64,000 bases of DNA from Megamerina dolium (lineage: Eukaryota; Arthropoda; Insecta; Diptera; Megamerinidae). The translations under genes were made by a program, and so were the position numbers. Every line of letters starts with the position of its first letter. Position 1 is the first letter of the stretch. Location of the stretch: contig OY978525.1 of assembly GCA_963854835.1 (NCBI GenBank), positions 101,573,388-101,637,387 of the forward strand, read 5' to 3'. Shown piece by piece: positions 10,493 through 22,680 of the stretch. A model generated the notes under the pieces. That model searched no databases. It was not told the DNA's origin and saw only the letters and a program-made list of their open reading frames with translations.

Positions 10493-11716
10493 TTTTTGTT
10501 ATAATTATTTCCAATTTACATAAATTTGTATTATATTTACATACGAGTACGTCATACGTATAGAAATGTGGAAAATAATCAAATTATTTGCATTATTAAA
10601 CAATATGTAATAAAAAATATTAAATAATTGTTATATGATTTTTTTGTTATTTGTTTTGTATCAAATTTTTAATGAGTTTAAAATAATGATATTTTTTGTC
10701 TACGTCAAACATTATTTTACAAAAAAAAAAAAAATAATTAAAATAAAATTAAATAAACATAAATAATTTCAACAAACGTATAAATTATAAAAGAAAATAA
10801 TTCAATTGAATGACAGAGAAAGAGAGAGAGAGAGAGGGTAAAAAAAATAAAATCAACAAATCAGAGTATTTTGAATTGAAAAAAAAAAAAAATATTTAAT
10901 AAATAATACGTTCACACTTGCTAATTAGTGGTTATTAATCAAATGCAATTTATTATGACAATTCAAAGTTATGATAAATAAATATCTACACATTTGACAT
11001 TTTTTCAAAACAAAATATTGACTTTTCATTGTTACGAATTTAATTTATATCGAATTTTTTAAATAATAATATACAATGAATAATAAAAAAAATTAAAAAA
11101 CAAATTAATATCAAAGTAATATGTACAAAAATTGAGTATTGCTTTAAAGAAATTATATGCACTTAGGTGGGTGGAAATAATTTGCATATTACTTAGATAA
11201 ATAAATACTAAATAGCAATTGGTAGCAATATCAATGACAATAGAATGCCAAAATTAATGTCACCACTACCTGCCTATCTACTACTATAATGTGGTTAAAC
11301 GTATTATTTCTTGACAGGTTAAGTGACATTTTTAATTCTTCTTTCACAGAGTTGGCAACTAATGGGAGTCACAATTGGATTTTAATCTGAGCCGCAATAG
11401 GGTTATTTGACTATTTTTATTTTTAGGTTCTCTCATGGGAAGTCCATCTATGGTGAAGTGCTACGTCAAATGTTGTCAAATGTTATTGTATGTTGACTAC
11501 TATCAAGTATAATCGTATATGACTTGCTTAATACAATTATTTGCCGGCTTTTGCAAAACTTCATTACAACAAAACAATAAATATGGGAAAATAATTCAAG
11601 CTCAATCACATGAAATGATGGTTAACAAAATTGCTAAAGATGACGTTGGTAATATAAACAAGACGGTCAAAATATTATATGCAATTATTATATTACTTAA
11701 TTTTATTTTATTTGCT

Positions 11717-11787
<71 letters not shown>

Positions 11788-14700
11788 ACATTATAGTCAG
11801 TTTAAGAAAATTGTCAACCGGCAATTGTAATATTTTATTTTTGTCAGTCACTGTAATAATTTAATATTGAATGATTTAGGCAATATGGTCACATTTGTTG
11901 GTACTACAATATACTTTTATATACTGATGGTTAATAGACTTTTATACAAAAATTGTAATTGTTGCATTGTTACATTGTCTTTGATGAAAGGTTTGCGTGT
12001 TTTCATTTCGAACATGCTCGTTGTCGTTGTTGTTGTTGTTGTTATGATGAAAATGCTACATATTTCTAAATGTAAATAGTAAAAGGCGAGGAATATGCAC
12101 CTATTTTTTATATATATTTAAAAAAAAACAAGTTGTTTATATTATTTTTGTTGTAGTTGTTGACAAATTAATTGCTTCATTTTATATACATGAACACACA
12201 TTTCTACGCATGCCTATGTATGATACTTTGTCACTTTTAATTTCATTGAAAAATATGAATTAGTCTCATTATTGTGAATTATTTGCAAATATCATATATT
12301 CGAAACATTATTTTATGGCTTAATTAAAGATGAGATTTCATTTGAATAAATTGTTTTTGTTAGCCATGAACATTATGCATTTACTATTATTTGTAATGAT
12401 TTAATTACTTATAGATTACTTACGTATGTGTGTTGCAAACTATAAAACCGCCATTTTGATCTATCAAATTCGGTTTAAAGGAAATTGTTATAGTAATTTA
12501 ATTATGTAGCTACTGTAGGAAAATATATTTTCATCTACATTACTTAATTCAATGTATATTTGCAATTACTTATAAAATACTGTGCTATATATAAAATGAT
12601 GTGGTTCTAATTATCTTATATTCAAATGAAATTACTTAGAGTAATCTAATTAACTAATACATAAAATTATTTTTCGAAAATTATTTAAATTACACTTTCA
12701 ACTATTGTTATTGAATTTATTAAAATTGTAGTAATGTGTAGAATGAATCTAATTATATTTTAAAATAGGTTAAATTTTCATAAATATTTATAATAAATAT
12801 TTATAATTATTGATATTTATAATTATTAAGTAATTATATTTTAATGTAATATGATTAAAGTTAAATTCTCATAAATATTTATTCGTTTTAGTAATCGTTT
12901 CTGAATAATTATTGTAATTCAATTAAATATAATTTTAATTTCAGAATTACTATTGGAAATTGTATAAGAAATATAATATAAAACATTTTGAGCTTAAGAT
13001 CGTATTATATATTATCATGATTACTCACTAAATTTTGAAAGTAATGCATTGTGAAAAGTAATTGTATTTTTCAAAATGTGTTTTTGTTGCTATTAAGTCA
13101 TATGTATCGTTTTCATATTCAATCATAATAATTGCAAGTAATGATATACAATTATAATTGTAATGTAAATGTAATTGATGTGTAATCAAAAGCAGTTATC
13201 GTCAAATTTATAAGATAATTTATAAGAATTACTTATTTGCTTACTTCGGGGCATGAAATATTTGAAAAATTATTGTAATTTAATTGATTGCTGAGCTTCT
13301 TAACTTACATTACATGCAAAATTCAATAAAAATTGTATAGCAATTTAAGTAATGTCCAGTAATGTCACAGTAATGTCGATATTATTTATACTCCATCATT
13401 AGGATATGAATTTAAATCAACTCATTTAACGTAAAATCAACATGCCTCTAATTAAAGATTAATTTGTAATGCTGATTGTTGCATTTAAAATCATTGTTCA
13501 TTATTAATTAATTAATGGAATTACATTTAAAGTAAATAAATAACTGTGTAGGTAAGTGTATTTAAGAAATTATGCTCACGTTGAAATTGTTCATTTTTTT
13601 TTTGTTAAATTATGCATTACTTTGTTTTTGTCTGCACGCCAACTATCTTTCTCTCTCACACTGCACTTCATCTTTCACTATGAATATTGTATTATACAAC
13701 AACAAATTCCTGTCGTGAGTCATTTGAACCACTTCGAGGAGGAGAGCAAAAATTTAAATACGCCAAAAAAAAATAAATATTTTTATGGCCTCCATAATCT
13801 TGCTGACAATATACAACATCGACTTAATTTTTTTTGGTTTGTTTCTGTTGTAACTTTGTTATTGAAAGGGTCTATTGCTATATATTGCAACATTTGCAAT
13901 TTGACAAAAATCAGCAAAAAATACAAAACCAAAAACAAAAAAAAAACATAGTTTATATCATAGCATGGGATAAAATGCAAATAATTGTTACTCATGGTGT
14001 GGTAACGAGTTGACAAAATTGTTTGGAAAATGAAACTACACCAACAACAACAAGAACAACAACAATAAAGATAATGCCAAATGAAATAACAATAATGGTT
14101 ACAATAAATGTTGCCACTATATGCTCACCACCGAGTAAGTATGGAAGAAAAAAAAACCCCAAATTAACTAAACAGTGGGCGGTGTGGGGTTTTAGCATTA
14201 ATATTTTTTTTATTGCTATTGTTGTTGTTGTAAGCTAATAGTATATATAAATGATGTGATATTTAGCCAACGATTATGCAAATAATGTAGATAAATAGTA
14301 CATACATAATAGTTAATAGCTCCAAAATACACAAGTACTTACTTATACGTCATATATGTGCAATACATGGAGCGTCAAAGAGATGAAGAGATAATAATGA
14401 GATATACTATACATACCTGCAAAAAGAGAAGAAAGACAATAAAAAAATATATGAATAAAATTATTCGCATTTTTATACAATATATTCAATGTTTAATAGT
14501 CCTATAAAATAAAAAAAAGTTTGATCATTTATGACCTATAATAAAAAACAACCTAAACAGTCTATTATCATTATTATGCATATAAGCTATTATGGACATA
14601 TTACCAATATTACCTTATTTTAAAAAAATAAGGAGTTATTTCTTGTCCCTCCACATTTTACCAATTCATTGTATTTTTATAATATTATTTTAATCAAGGG

Positions 14701-15254
14701 AGGAGAGAGGCAAACTAAATATACAAACTATAAACCAAATAATAACAATAGTTAAAAATATAGAGTAATACTTGTCTACACATACTATTAGAGGCAGATA
14801 TATATGCGAGTGAGTACATACTCGTATATTATACGCAAGTACATAGTATACTTGTCTGGTACGAATATGAAAAGAAAATGCGGTTAAGAGTTTAATGCGT
14901 TAGTGGAGCATGAATACGACAATGTGCATATACGTATAGACATATATACAATAGAGACGACTGTAATGATGAATATGATGATCATCATGATGGAGGCCTA
15001 TATATACGAATATATGTACGTGAATGTAATGGGTGATTTTTTTAGGCCAAACATATTTTTAAATTTAAATAAATAGAGTCTTATTCAAAAATGTATTGGA
15101 TGATTTTTTTTTTGGGCTTAAAATGTCTTTAAATTCAATTTAAAAAATTGTGAAGGCTTAACTCTGCTTATTCCGAAGCTTAGATATCCTATACTATGAC
15201 ATATAGACAGATATATTTTCGAAAATAATATTATTTTGGTGGTTTTCATAAAAG
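10493..15254. other. AT-rich non-coding stretch with microsatellites
   Basis: Holds (GA)n at about 10819-10838, (GTT)n at about 12020-12042, CAA-rich runs at about 14040-14065, and long very AT-rich sequence between 12.2 and 13.5 kb with repeated TAATTA-type words. Near 15030-15115 a short block (GGTGATTTTTTT or GGATGATTTTTTT followed by TTTAAATT) occurs twice about 70-80 bp apart. No gene or RNA was recognised. Confidence 0.6.
11719..11787. repeat. (TTA)n microsatellite
   Basis: An uninterrupted trinucleotide run of about 22 TTA/ATT units. Frames through it translate to Leu, Tyr or Ile strings that are not genes. Confidence 0.97.
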
Positions 15255-15880
15255 TAATGATATTTGACGGGCTCCAGTGCTATAACTTTATATATTCGTA
15301 CGCAAAGTGCGAAGTCGGGAATAAATTTTTGAATATGAGAATTTTATACGAATTAATCCATTTTTAGTTTTAGTTCAATAGTTTTACATGTGATGGTGCG
15401 TAAAATATAAATACACACATTTAACAATATACTTTTGTATGGGAGCTAGGCGTAGTTTTCATCCAATTAGATTCATTTTTAAATATACTCATTCTCTGAT
15501 GATAATAATATTATAAGCCAAATTTGAGTTCAATAGCTTAATTTTTTCGTGTATAAAGTGTATAAAAATACACTCGAGAACATAATTTTGTATGAGAGGT
15601 AGGTGTGGCTTTCATCCGATTTGATCGATTTTCTTAAATTTGTATTTTGTGCTCATACTAACTTTATACACTAAATTTTAATTTCATACGTCTGTATTTT
15701 CGAACGTAAGGTGAGAATAAGACTTTCGAGAACAGACATTTGTGTGCGAGGTAGGCGTGATTTTCATTCGATTTCGCTCATTTACACATTTTTTTGTTCT
15801 TTGGTAAAAATAATCTTACACACCAATTTTCAGCTTGATAGCTTTATAATTATGGCTGTTATCGCACAAAGAGACGCATA
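15255..15880 (+). repeat. Family A tandem array A1 (153-bp monomers)
   Basis: Degenerate monomers in tandem carry the box TTGTATGGGAGGTAGGCGTG or close variants, followed by ttttCATCCgATT and, about 90 bp on, AAATTT.A.TTcAATAGCTT. The box TATG starts at 15438, 15591 and 15743, spacings of 153 and 152 bp. An earlier unit at about 15333 is shortened. The units are the same family and strand as array A2 (25.7-27.5 kb). Confidence 0.85.
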
Positions 15881-16424
15881 GATAGAAAGATATTTTAAGG
15901 CTGTCTTAACGATATAAAGTAAACAATTAATTATATTTCGATTATTTAGTTTAAGGCTGTGAGATTTATTAAAATTCAGATTAAACAATTATTCGATTAA
16001 TTAAAACACATGATTAAAATAAAAATTTCACTTTCAATTTCTTTCGATTTTGAGATTTTGTTTTAAAACACAAATTTCAAAACCGGCATGCCTCTTTGTA
16101 TTGTGAAAAAATATTACAAATATTACAAATTTTTTTAAATATTCTATTTCGATCATTTCAATTTCAATTCAGCAAAGTTCTTATTGATGGTATAATTTCG
16201 ATACTAATTAATTAAAAGAGTGATTAGTCTGTGAATTTTAATTTGTATTAATCAAAATAAAGATTAAGGAAATAATCAGATTTTTTACTCTTCAAAATTT
16301 AGTTTAATCGTATATCGAAAAAAATTATAATTAATCGAAATTTTGTTTAATCACAATATTGATAGATCGAATAAATGATTAATCGGAATTTTTCATTAAT
16401 AGACAATAATGGATTAATAAAAAT

Positions 16425-16612
16425 TTTTATTGATCGAATAATCAGAATTTTGATTAATCAAATGAATTGATTAAACGATAATAATGTTCGATTATATTGT
16501 TGAAAAGCATTAATTACAGACCATATGTGACACCAACAGCGTTCGTTTAATCGTTTAATCGTTTAATCAATTAATTTGATTAATCAAAATTCTGATTATT
16601 CGATCAATAAAA
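16425..16612. repeat. 55-bp inverted repeat (hairpin), 54/55 match
   Basis: The left arm 16425-16479 starts TTTTATTGATCGAATAATCA; the right arm 16558-16612 ends with its reverse complement. The arms match at 54 of 55 positions around a 78-bp spacer. The right arm is preceded by CGTTTAATC repeated in tandem. The surrounding sequence (about 15.95-16.6 kb) is full of GATTAATC-type words, so the arms may have grown from a simple palindromic repeat or belong to a fold-back element. Confidence 0.85.
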
Positions 16613-16669
16613 TATAAACAAATTTATATTTCGATATTTTTTCCTTCAATAACAATGTAAAGGTCTTAT

Positions 16670-16790
16670 TTTCTATAATTTTTTCTGTACATTACCACAG
16701 AGCTCTTTCAGAAACATTTTGTTGTCATCAAACTTTTTCTGTTGAAATAATTGTCAATCAATTGGTGTCAGATGGACATCATTTGAAATG
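16670..16790 (-). mobile_element. SINE copy 3, decayed internal fragment
   Basis: Aligns to the SINE at 26605-26964 in the same orientation over the part reading CAGAG.TCTTT.AGAA, then CTGT.GAAA.AATTG.CAAT, then a CAG.TGG block and AAAATC. Both the tRNA head and the tail are lost. Identity is clearly lower than between the other two copies, so this is the oldest of the three. Confidence 0.6.
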
Positions 16791-17623
16791 AAAATCGCTT
16801 ATTTTGAATAATGATATGTTGTAGATTTGTCTGAATCAGAATTTTTGAAGCAATTATTTACAGACAGGAAATTAATGCAATAGCTACTGAGTTAGTACAC
16901 CCACGTGAGTGTCATTAAACTAATGTGTGGCGGCAATGTCTCATAGACTGCAGACTTAAAAAAACACCCACAATATATGTATGTTCAACGGTATCTCTAG
17001 CAAAAAGAAAATCCAATAAAAATAATAAAAGCAAAACTTACTTCAACAACAACAATAACGACAATATGAATACATACATACAAACATACTTATGAACATA
17101 TCTTATTGCCAATAAAAGTAATCAGCCAAGCTAACCAATTAGCCAACTAACAATTCTGTAATGTATATGAATATATTGTATTTATGTATGTACACATATG
17201 TTGGTATGAATAGGTGTGTGTGTGTGTGTGTGTGTATGCAGGCAAAATATTGTAAATATATTACAAGAGTATGAAGCTGCAAAAATAAAGAAAAACACTA
17301 TACACATGCAAAATGAAATGAGAAAGTGCTCTTGCATTTGAATGCACACTATTGTAGGTATGAATGCTTGCAGTATAGTTTGTGGTTTGTTTTTATATTT
17401 TTTTCTCTTTTTTTTTTTTGTGCAAATCTTACTATAATAATAGCAAAAATAAAAATTATATAAGATTTTTGTATACGTTGGTAATATGGCCACAATATTA
17501 TGGCCATAAATGAACGATGGCGATTGAGAAAATTGCAAAATACTTGCAATGTACGTATGTGCGAGTAGTTCAAAGGCACTACAGAATGTTTGGCTATTTA
17601 TTGGTGTTGTTGTTGTTTCTGTC

Positions 17624-17654
<31 letters not shown>

Positions 17655-19079
17655 TTGCTATAGTTATAAACGAGTGCAGCATAATAATAATGCGATACGG
17701 AGATGATAGTAGAAATTTGGAGTAAAACGTGCCACATTCATTTCAACAAGCCATTCAACAGCAAGCACAATCAACAATAACAATAAGCTGTGGCTGTGTC
17801 CTGTGTGAAATTATGTCACTTTTACTACTATATAGTAGATATGGATGTTTGTATGTAGTACGTAGTCTTTTGAATGCTGCAAACACATTGATGCCACATG
17901 GCAGAAACATACGGTGGTTAAGTACAATGACCACAATGATGTTAGCAGAAGAAATAATTTTTTATACTGGAATAATAATTGTGTCACATATGTATATGTA
18001 TAGGTAAATAAGAGAGAGAGAGAGTACAAATACACACAATAGCAAATATTCAAGTCTCTGTTGTTACGTATGACATGCCATAGATTTTCACAATTCACAA
18101 CTTGTTTAATCCTCTACTTCATAGTGGCAAATGGACGCAATTTATCCCAGATAAACCCGCCATTCACAAAAAGTATGTTTATTTAAAACATACACAATGA
18201 TGCTTGCTAACATATTGTCTTGTTGTTTTCTTCTCGAAAATTATACATATTTTTTTTCGTTGCTGTCATCAACAGCGCGTCAAATTACCTTTGATCGATG
18301 TTCGAATGTACCTACCTCCATATACATGCATGTACTTATTTTACTTATTTCTAACATTAAATATTATTCTGTCAGCGTGTATGAACATGTCATTGGATTT
18401 GTGTACCTACATGCATAAATGCTTCACTCTAAATATCGTGATAATTTAGCGGAAAACAAAATTAAGGCGATCTATTTTGTGACTTGTCTTTCCAATTGTT
18501 TCTTTATCTTTCCCCTTTGCCTCAATTTTAAAAATGATTGACAATTTGCACCGCTTGGTTAAATGTAGTTCAATATAACTTATACGTATAGTATATATTG
18601 CTTTGTTATATCTCGCTGCAGCTGATGGCAATTCAAGTTAATTAATATTAAAATATGTGATTGTCTTGTCAATTTAATTTGTGTTTGTGATTAATTTTTG
18701 GAGAAAGGTAATACATATAATATTTACTGGTGCAATATTTCATTTGTCATTTGTTTTCGGCTTAATGAGAATGACTCTTGAGGTGAGCTTAGGAGACAAA
18801 TATGTCCACTTAATTAAAAAAAAAAAAAGATCAAAAAAAGGCTTCGTTGATTAAAAATATATGAGTAGATAAAATGAAGGAAATTTGTAATTAATGTATA
18901 TTAAAAAAAAATTTATTGGACGTAAGCGATGTTTTTTTTTTCAATTTTGTTAATATTGTTGTGCATGTTAATAGGGGACGTATTTATATAAGTCAATTCA
19001 GAAGGGCGCAACATTTATGACATCGTTTTTCTAAGCCGTGCTGTAGTGTTCTGCCAGAATATTATTTTTTAATTTCAGC
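16791..19079. other. AT-rich non-coding stretch with microsatellites
   Basis: Contains (GT)n at 17213-17236, (GTT)n at about 17603-17653 and a GA run at about 18009-18024. Open frames here are made by these runs or are very short. Nothing gene-like was recognised. Confidence 0.65.
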
Positions 19080-20560
19080 AAATATTCCGACGAATTGTCA
19101 ATTTAACGAATAGCAAATTTTTAAATAAATGATTTTGAAATTTTGAAAATAATATTTTCTATAAAAATCAAAAATTAAAAAAATATAAATTCTTTTAAAT
19201 AAGTCTGCAAATTTACAATATATTGAAGATACCAACTTTGGTCTATATAAAATTTTGAAGTAATTTCGCTTAAAAATAAACATCTTACCCAAAGAGAATA
19301 TTCCATTTAAAAAGAAATTTGTTATAAATTTGTTTGGAAGGTACCGTTATATTTAAATGAATTTCTTCGCAACTTTGGATATCTTATTTTATCACAAAAG
19401 TACTATTTTGCACAAAATTTCAAGTGTATTTTCAACAAAATATATTTCTCAACCATGGAAGAGCTTGAATTTTGCATGAAAGGTACCATTATTTTCAAAT
19501 GTTATATTCTAAAATTTTGTTAATCTTATTTTATCACCAAAATAGTACTCCGTAAAAAATTTTAAGTGTTTTCGCTCAAAAATAAACATTTTACTTATTC
19601 AAAATGTTCTTTTAAAAAGAAAAAAACATCAAATTTTGTATGAAAGGTACCGTTATAATTTAATGAATTATTTTGCAACTTTGGATATATTATTTCATCA
19701 CCGAAATACTACTCTACACAAATTTTCAAGTGTATTTTCTACAAAATAAACTTCTCACCCATGGAAATTTGTACCTAAGGTACCATTATTTTCAAATGTT
19801 TTATTCTAAAATTTTATAAAACTTATTTTATCACTAAAATAGTACTCCAGAAAAAATGTTAAATGATTTTGCTAAAAAACAAATATTTTACCCATTCAAA
19901 ACAATAATTTAAAAAGAAATTTGCGTAAAATTTTTATGGAAAGTACCATTGTATTTTAATGAATTATTTTTTTTTTAACTTTAAAAATATCATATTATCA
20001 TCAAAAAATTATTTTGTATAAAATATAAAATAATATTTTTCATAAATAAACACGGCACCAGTAGAAAGTTTTTATTTAATATGAAAACAAACAAAAATTT
20101 GTATTGAAAGTACCGTTATATATGAATGAAATATTTTGAAAAATTTGGAAATATCATTTTATCATCAAAATACTTCTATGTAACAAATTTATATTAATTT
20201 CCTTCAAAAATAATCTTCCAAGCTATACAAAATGTTCATTTAAAAAGAAAAATGCAATAAATTTGTATGAAAGGTATTATTATTTTTTAATGCATTACAC
20301 TGGAAATTTGAAAATTTGATTTTTCCACCAAGAAAGTATATTAAAAAAAATTTCAAGTCATTTCGATCACAAATAAATATAGTCCCCATATAAAATATTT
20401 GTTTTATTTTTTAACAAGTCGACTTATTTGTACCCCTATTTTTCAATGCCTTATTATAATAGTTCGGAATTTTATCTGTTTTTCACCAAGTTTACATTTC
20501 ATATACAAAATTTATAATCTTTTTTGTTATTTATTTTTCTTCTAAATACTATGTCGAACA
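19080..20560 (+). repeat. Family B tandem array (~133-167 bp monomers)
   Basis: Repeated blocks carry TGTATGAAAGGTACCGTTAT, then a GCAACTTTGGATAT block, TTTTATCACCAAAATACTAC, AAATTTCAAGTGT and AAAATAAACATTTTACCCA. The GTACC box starts at 19341, 19483, 19647, 19780, 19943, 20110, 20274 (GTATT) and 20430, so the spacing varies (142, 164, 133, 163, 167, 164, 156 bp). Most units share the insert TTTAAAAAGAAATTTG; the short ones lack it. The layout (TTTGTATG box, later AAATTTCAAGT) recalls family A, but the box after TATG differs. Confidence 0.85.
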
Positions 20561-22499
20561 ATTTGTATGGGGAAATGTGATTATTTTTAGTTTAATTGTC
20601 TTGAACTTTCATGCGGTCCCGTTTTGTTGTGCAAAATACATACGAAATATAAATATTTATATTATTTTGTATATGATCAAGCTACGTAATATGCTCTAAA
20701 AAGTACTGAGCAATTAGATTTAAACAATTGTGTAACTACTTTTATCTATTTATATAGACATATGTACATACAACAACGAACTGTTGCGGAGTTTCTCTAC
20801 CAGTCGCGTACCAGTGCGTAATAAATTTAGATAATACTACCTTATATTCAACTCTTATAAAACTATTTGTTTAGGTGCCAGGAAATAATTATTACAATTA
20901 TAATGGATTAGAGGATAAATATGTGCTAGCAAATTTGTCTTGAATTTTATTCAGCTTTGACAAACGAAGTTTTAAAATGTGGCTTCTGTTAACAAAGTAA
21001 TAATTTACATTGATCAAGTCTATTTGAATAAAACAACTGTTTGATCTATGCAAGAGTCAGCTATATATTGAAATATAAATAAATATCAATTTATGATTGG
21101 GCTTTTTCTAGTATAGCAACCATTAGCAAGATCTTTTGCACCTAAACTGGCACAGAGAAAGAAAATCTAGTATAAATTCTTTGTCAGTATCAGAAGAGCT
21201 TACAGCTTATACTTGCTTCAAATAATATATAATACGAAAACAAAAATAAATTTCATTATTTTTGCTATGCTTAAACTTGCTATTACATCCATTTAAGCTG
21301 TAGTTGGGAGAGCGAGCAAAATTTGTAATTCCAATAAGCAAGTTCACTGCAAAAGGAAATATTAATAAGCAAGTATATTTTTGTTGTTGTTGGATTTTGT
21401 GAAACAGAACACACCTTAAGTTTTTTATTTGTTTTTCATCTAAGAGAAAATTACATTTTCATTTAAAATATATCTTGCCATCATTATATGATAAAGACCA
21501 TAAAGACACTGTACAGTGTTATTATATCAAAATCATATACAATGTATATAGCTATCCTATGTAAGGCGCTTAGTGTTTACATACAAATTTGGGCATTTAC
21601 TTTTATTTGCTGAACACTTTTTTTCTTGTTTGTTTGTCTACCTTGCATGGCCGTCTGTTTATAGCACTGTAAATTACCAAATAGACAATGTTATATGTAT
21701 GTTTTATGTGTGTGTGTGTGTACACTTACTTGTTGTATGTACAAGTATTTTGTTGTTAGACTATTATTATTTTCCGTTTAATCTCAAGGCTGCTGACATT
21801 ATCATTATGATTATTTTTATTATTGTTGTTGTTGTTTATTTCATTTTTCTTTTCATTTTTTTTTTTTTTTTTGTGGGGTTTTTGGTAAAACATATGTTGA
21901 AAAAACAACACATAAAATGAAGAAAATTCAAAATTTCAAACCACCACTACCATTACAACCACCTTGAACAATATTAGTTGACCGTTGTGTTTTTTTTTTT
22001 CTTTTATCTCAATATTTAGCAAATACGAAATCAAGTAAAGTTCAACACAGTGTTGATGTATTGGTTATATTTATATGTACTTGCTACTGGTATTGGCTAC
22101 TGCTACTTGATTTCAACCATACATAATCTATCTTAAAAAGTTGACCTTGCTGCTTGTGCCACATGTATGGATAAAAGAGGTATATGTGAATTTTGAAAAG
22201 CTCATTAACGATCCTAGTCATTATGAAACTACATATTATATTATATATCGAATAAATTCATTAGAAAATCTATACCTTCGTACATACAAGAATTTTATGT
22301 ATTCTTAGTATGCAATGTGGTAAGAATGAAAAATGTATTTCCACATTCTACAATGAAGTTAGAATGATGAATGAAATGATGTGTATTATAAGTGAATGTT
22401 TTTGGGCCTATTATATTATAAAGCTTAATTATCGATTTGTTTATATTGTATCCTACATTCAGTTTGAAGTCATAGTGTTCAAAAATACAAATAGAGCTC
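20561..22499. other. AT-rich non-coding stretch
   Basis: Contains (GT)n at about 21708-21722, (GTT)n at about 21822-21836 and T homopolymers. No coding or RNA feature was recognised. Confidence 0.6.
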
Positions 22500-22680
22500 A
22501 TTCATACACAAACGAAGGTCGAAAAATCTTTATGAAAGGTACCATGAGATTTGAATTTATTTATTTCAAATATTTCCAATTTTACTTGTACTCAAAAACA
22601 GTGCTACATGCAAAATTTTAAACATATTCCCCATATCAATTTTTTTGTAAAATATTATTTTGGTCGAACAAATAAGATTA
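22500..22680 (+). repeat. Solitary family B monomer
   Basis: A single unit with TTATGAAAGGTACCATGAGA at about 22530, then TTTACTTGTACTCAAAAACAGTGCTAC and CAAAATTTTAAACATATTC, in the same order as in the array at 19.1-20.6 kb. It lies about 2 kb beyond the array end. Confidence 0.65.

Noticed and set aside
17182..17682. 166-codon minus-strand frame with Thr and Thr-His runs
   Set aside because: Built from (GTT)n and (GT)n microsatellites; no domain.
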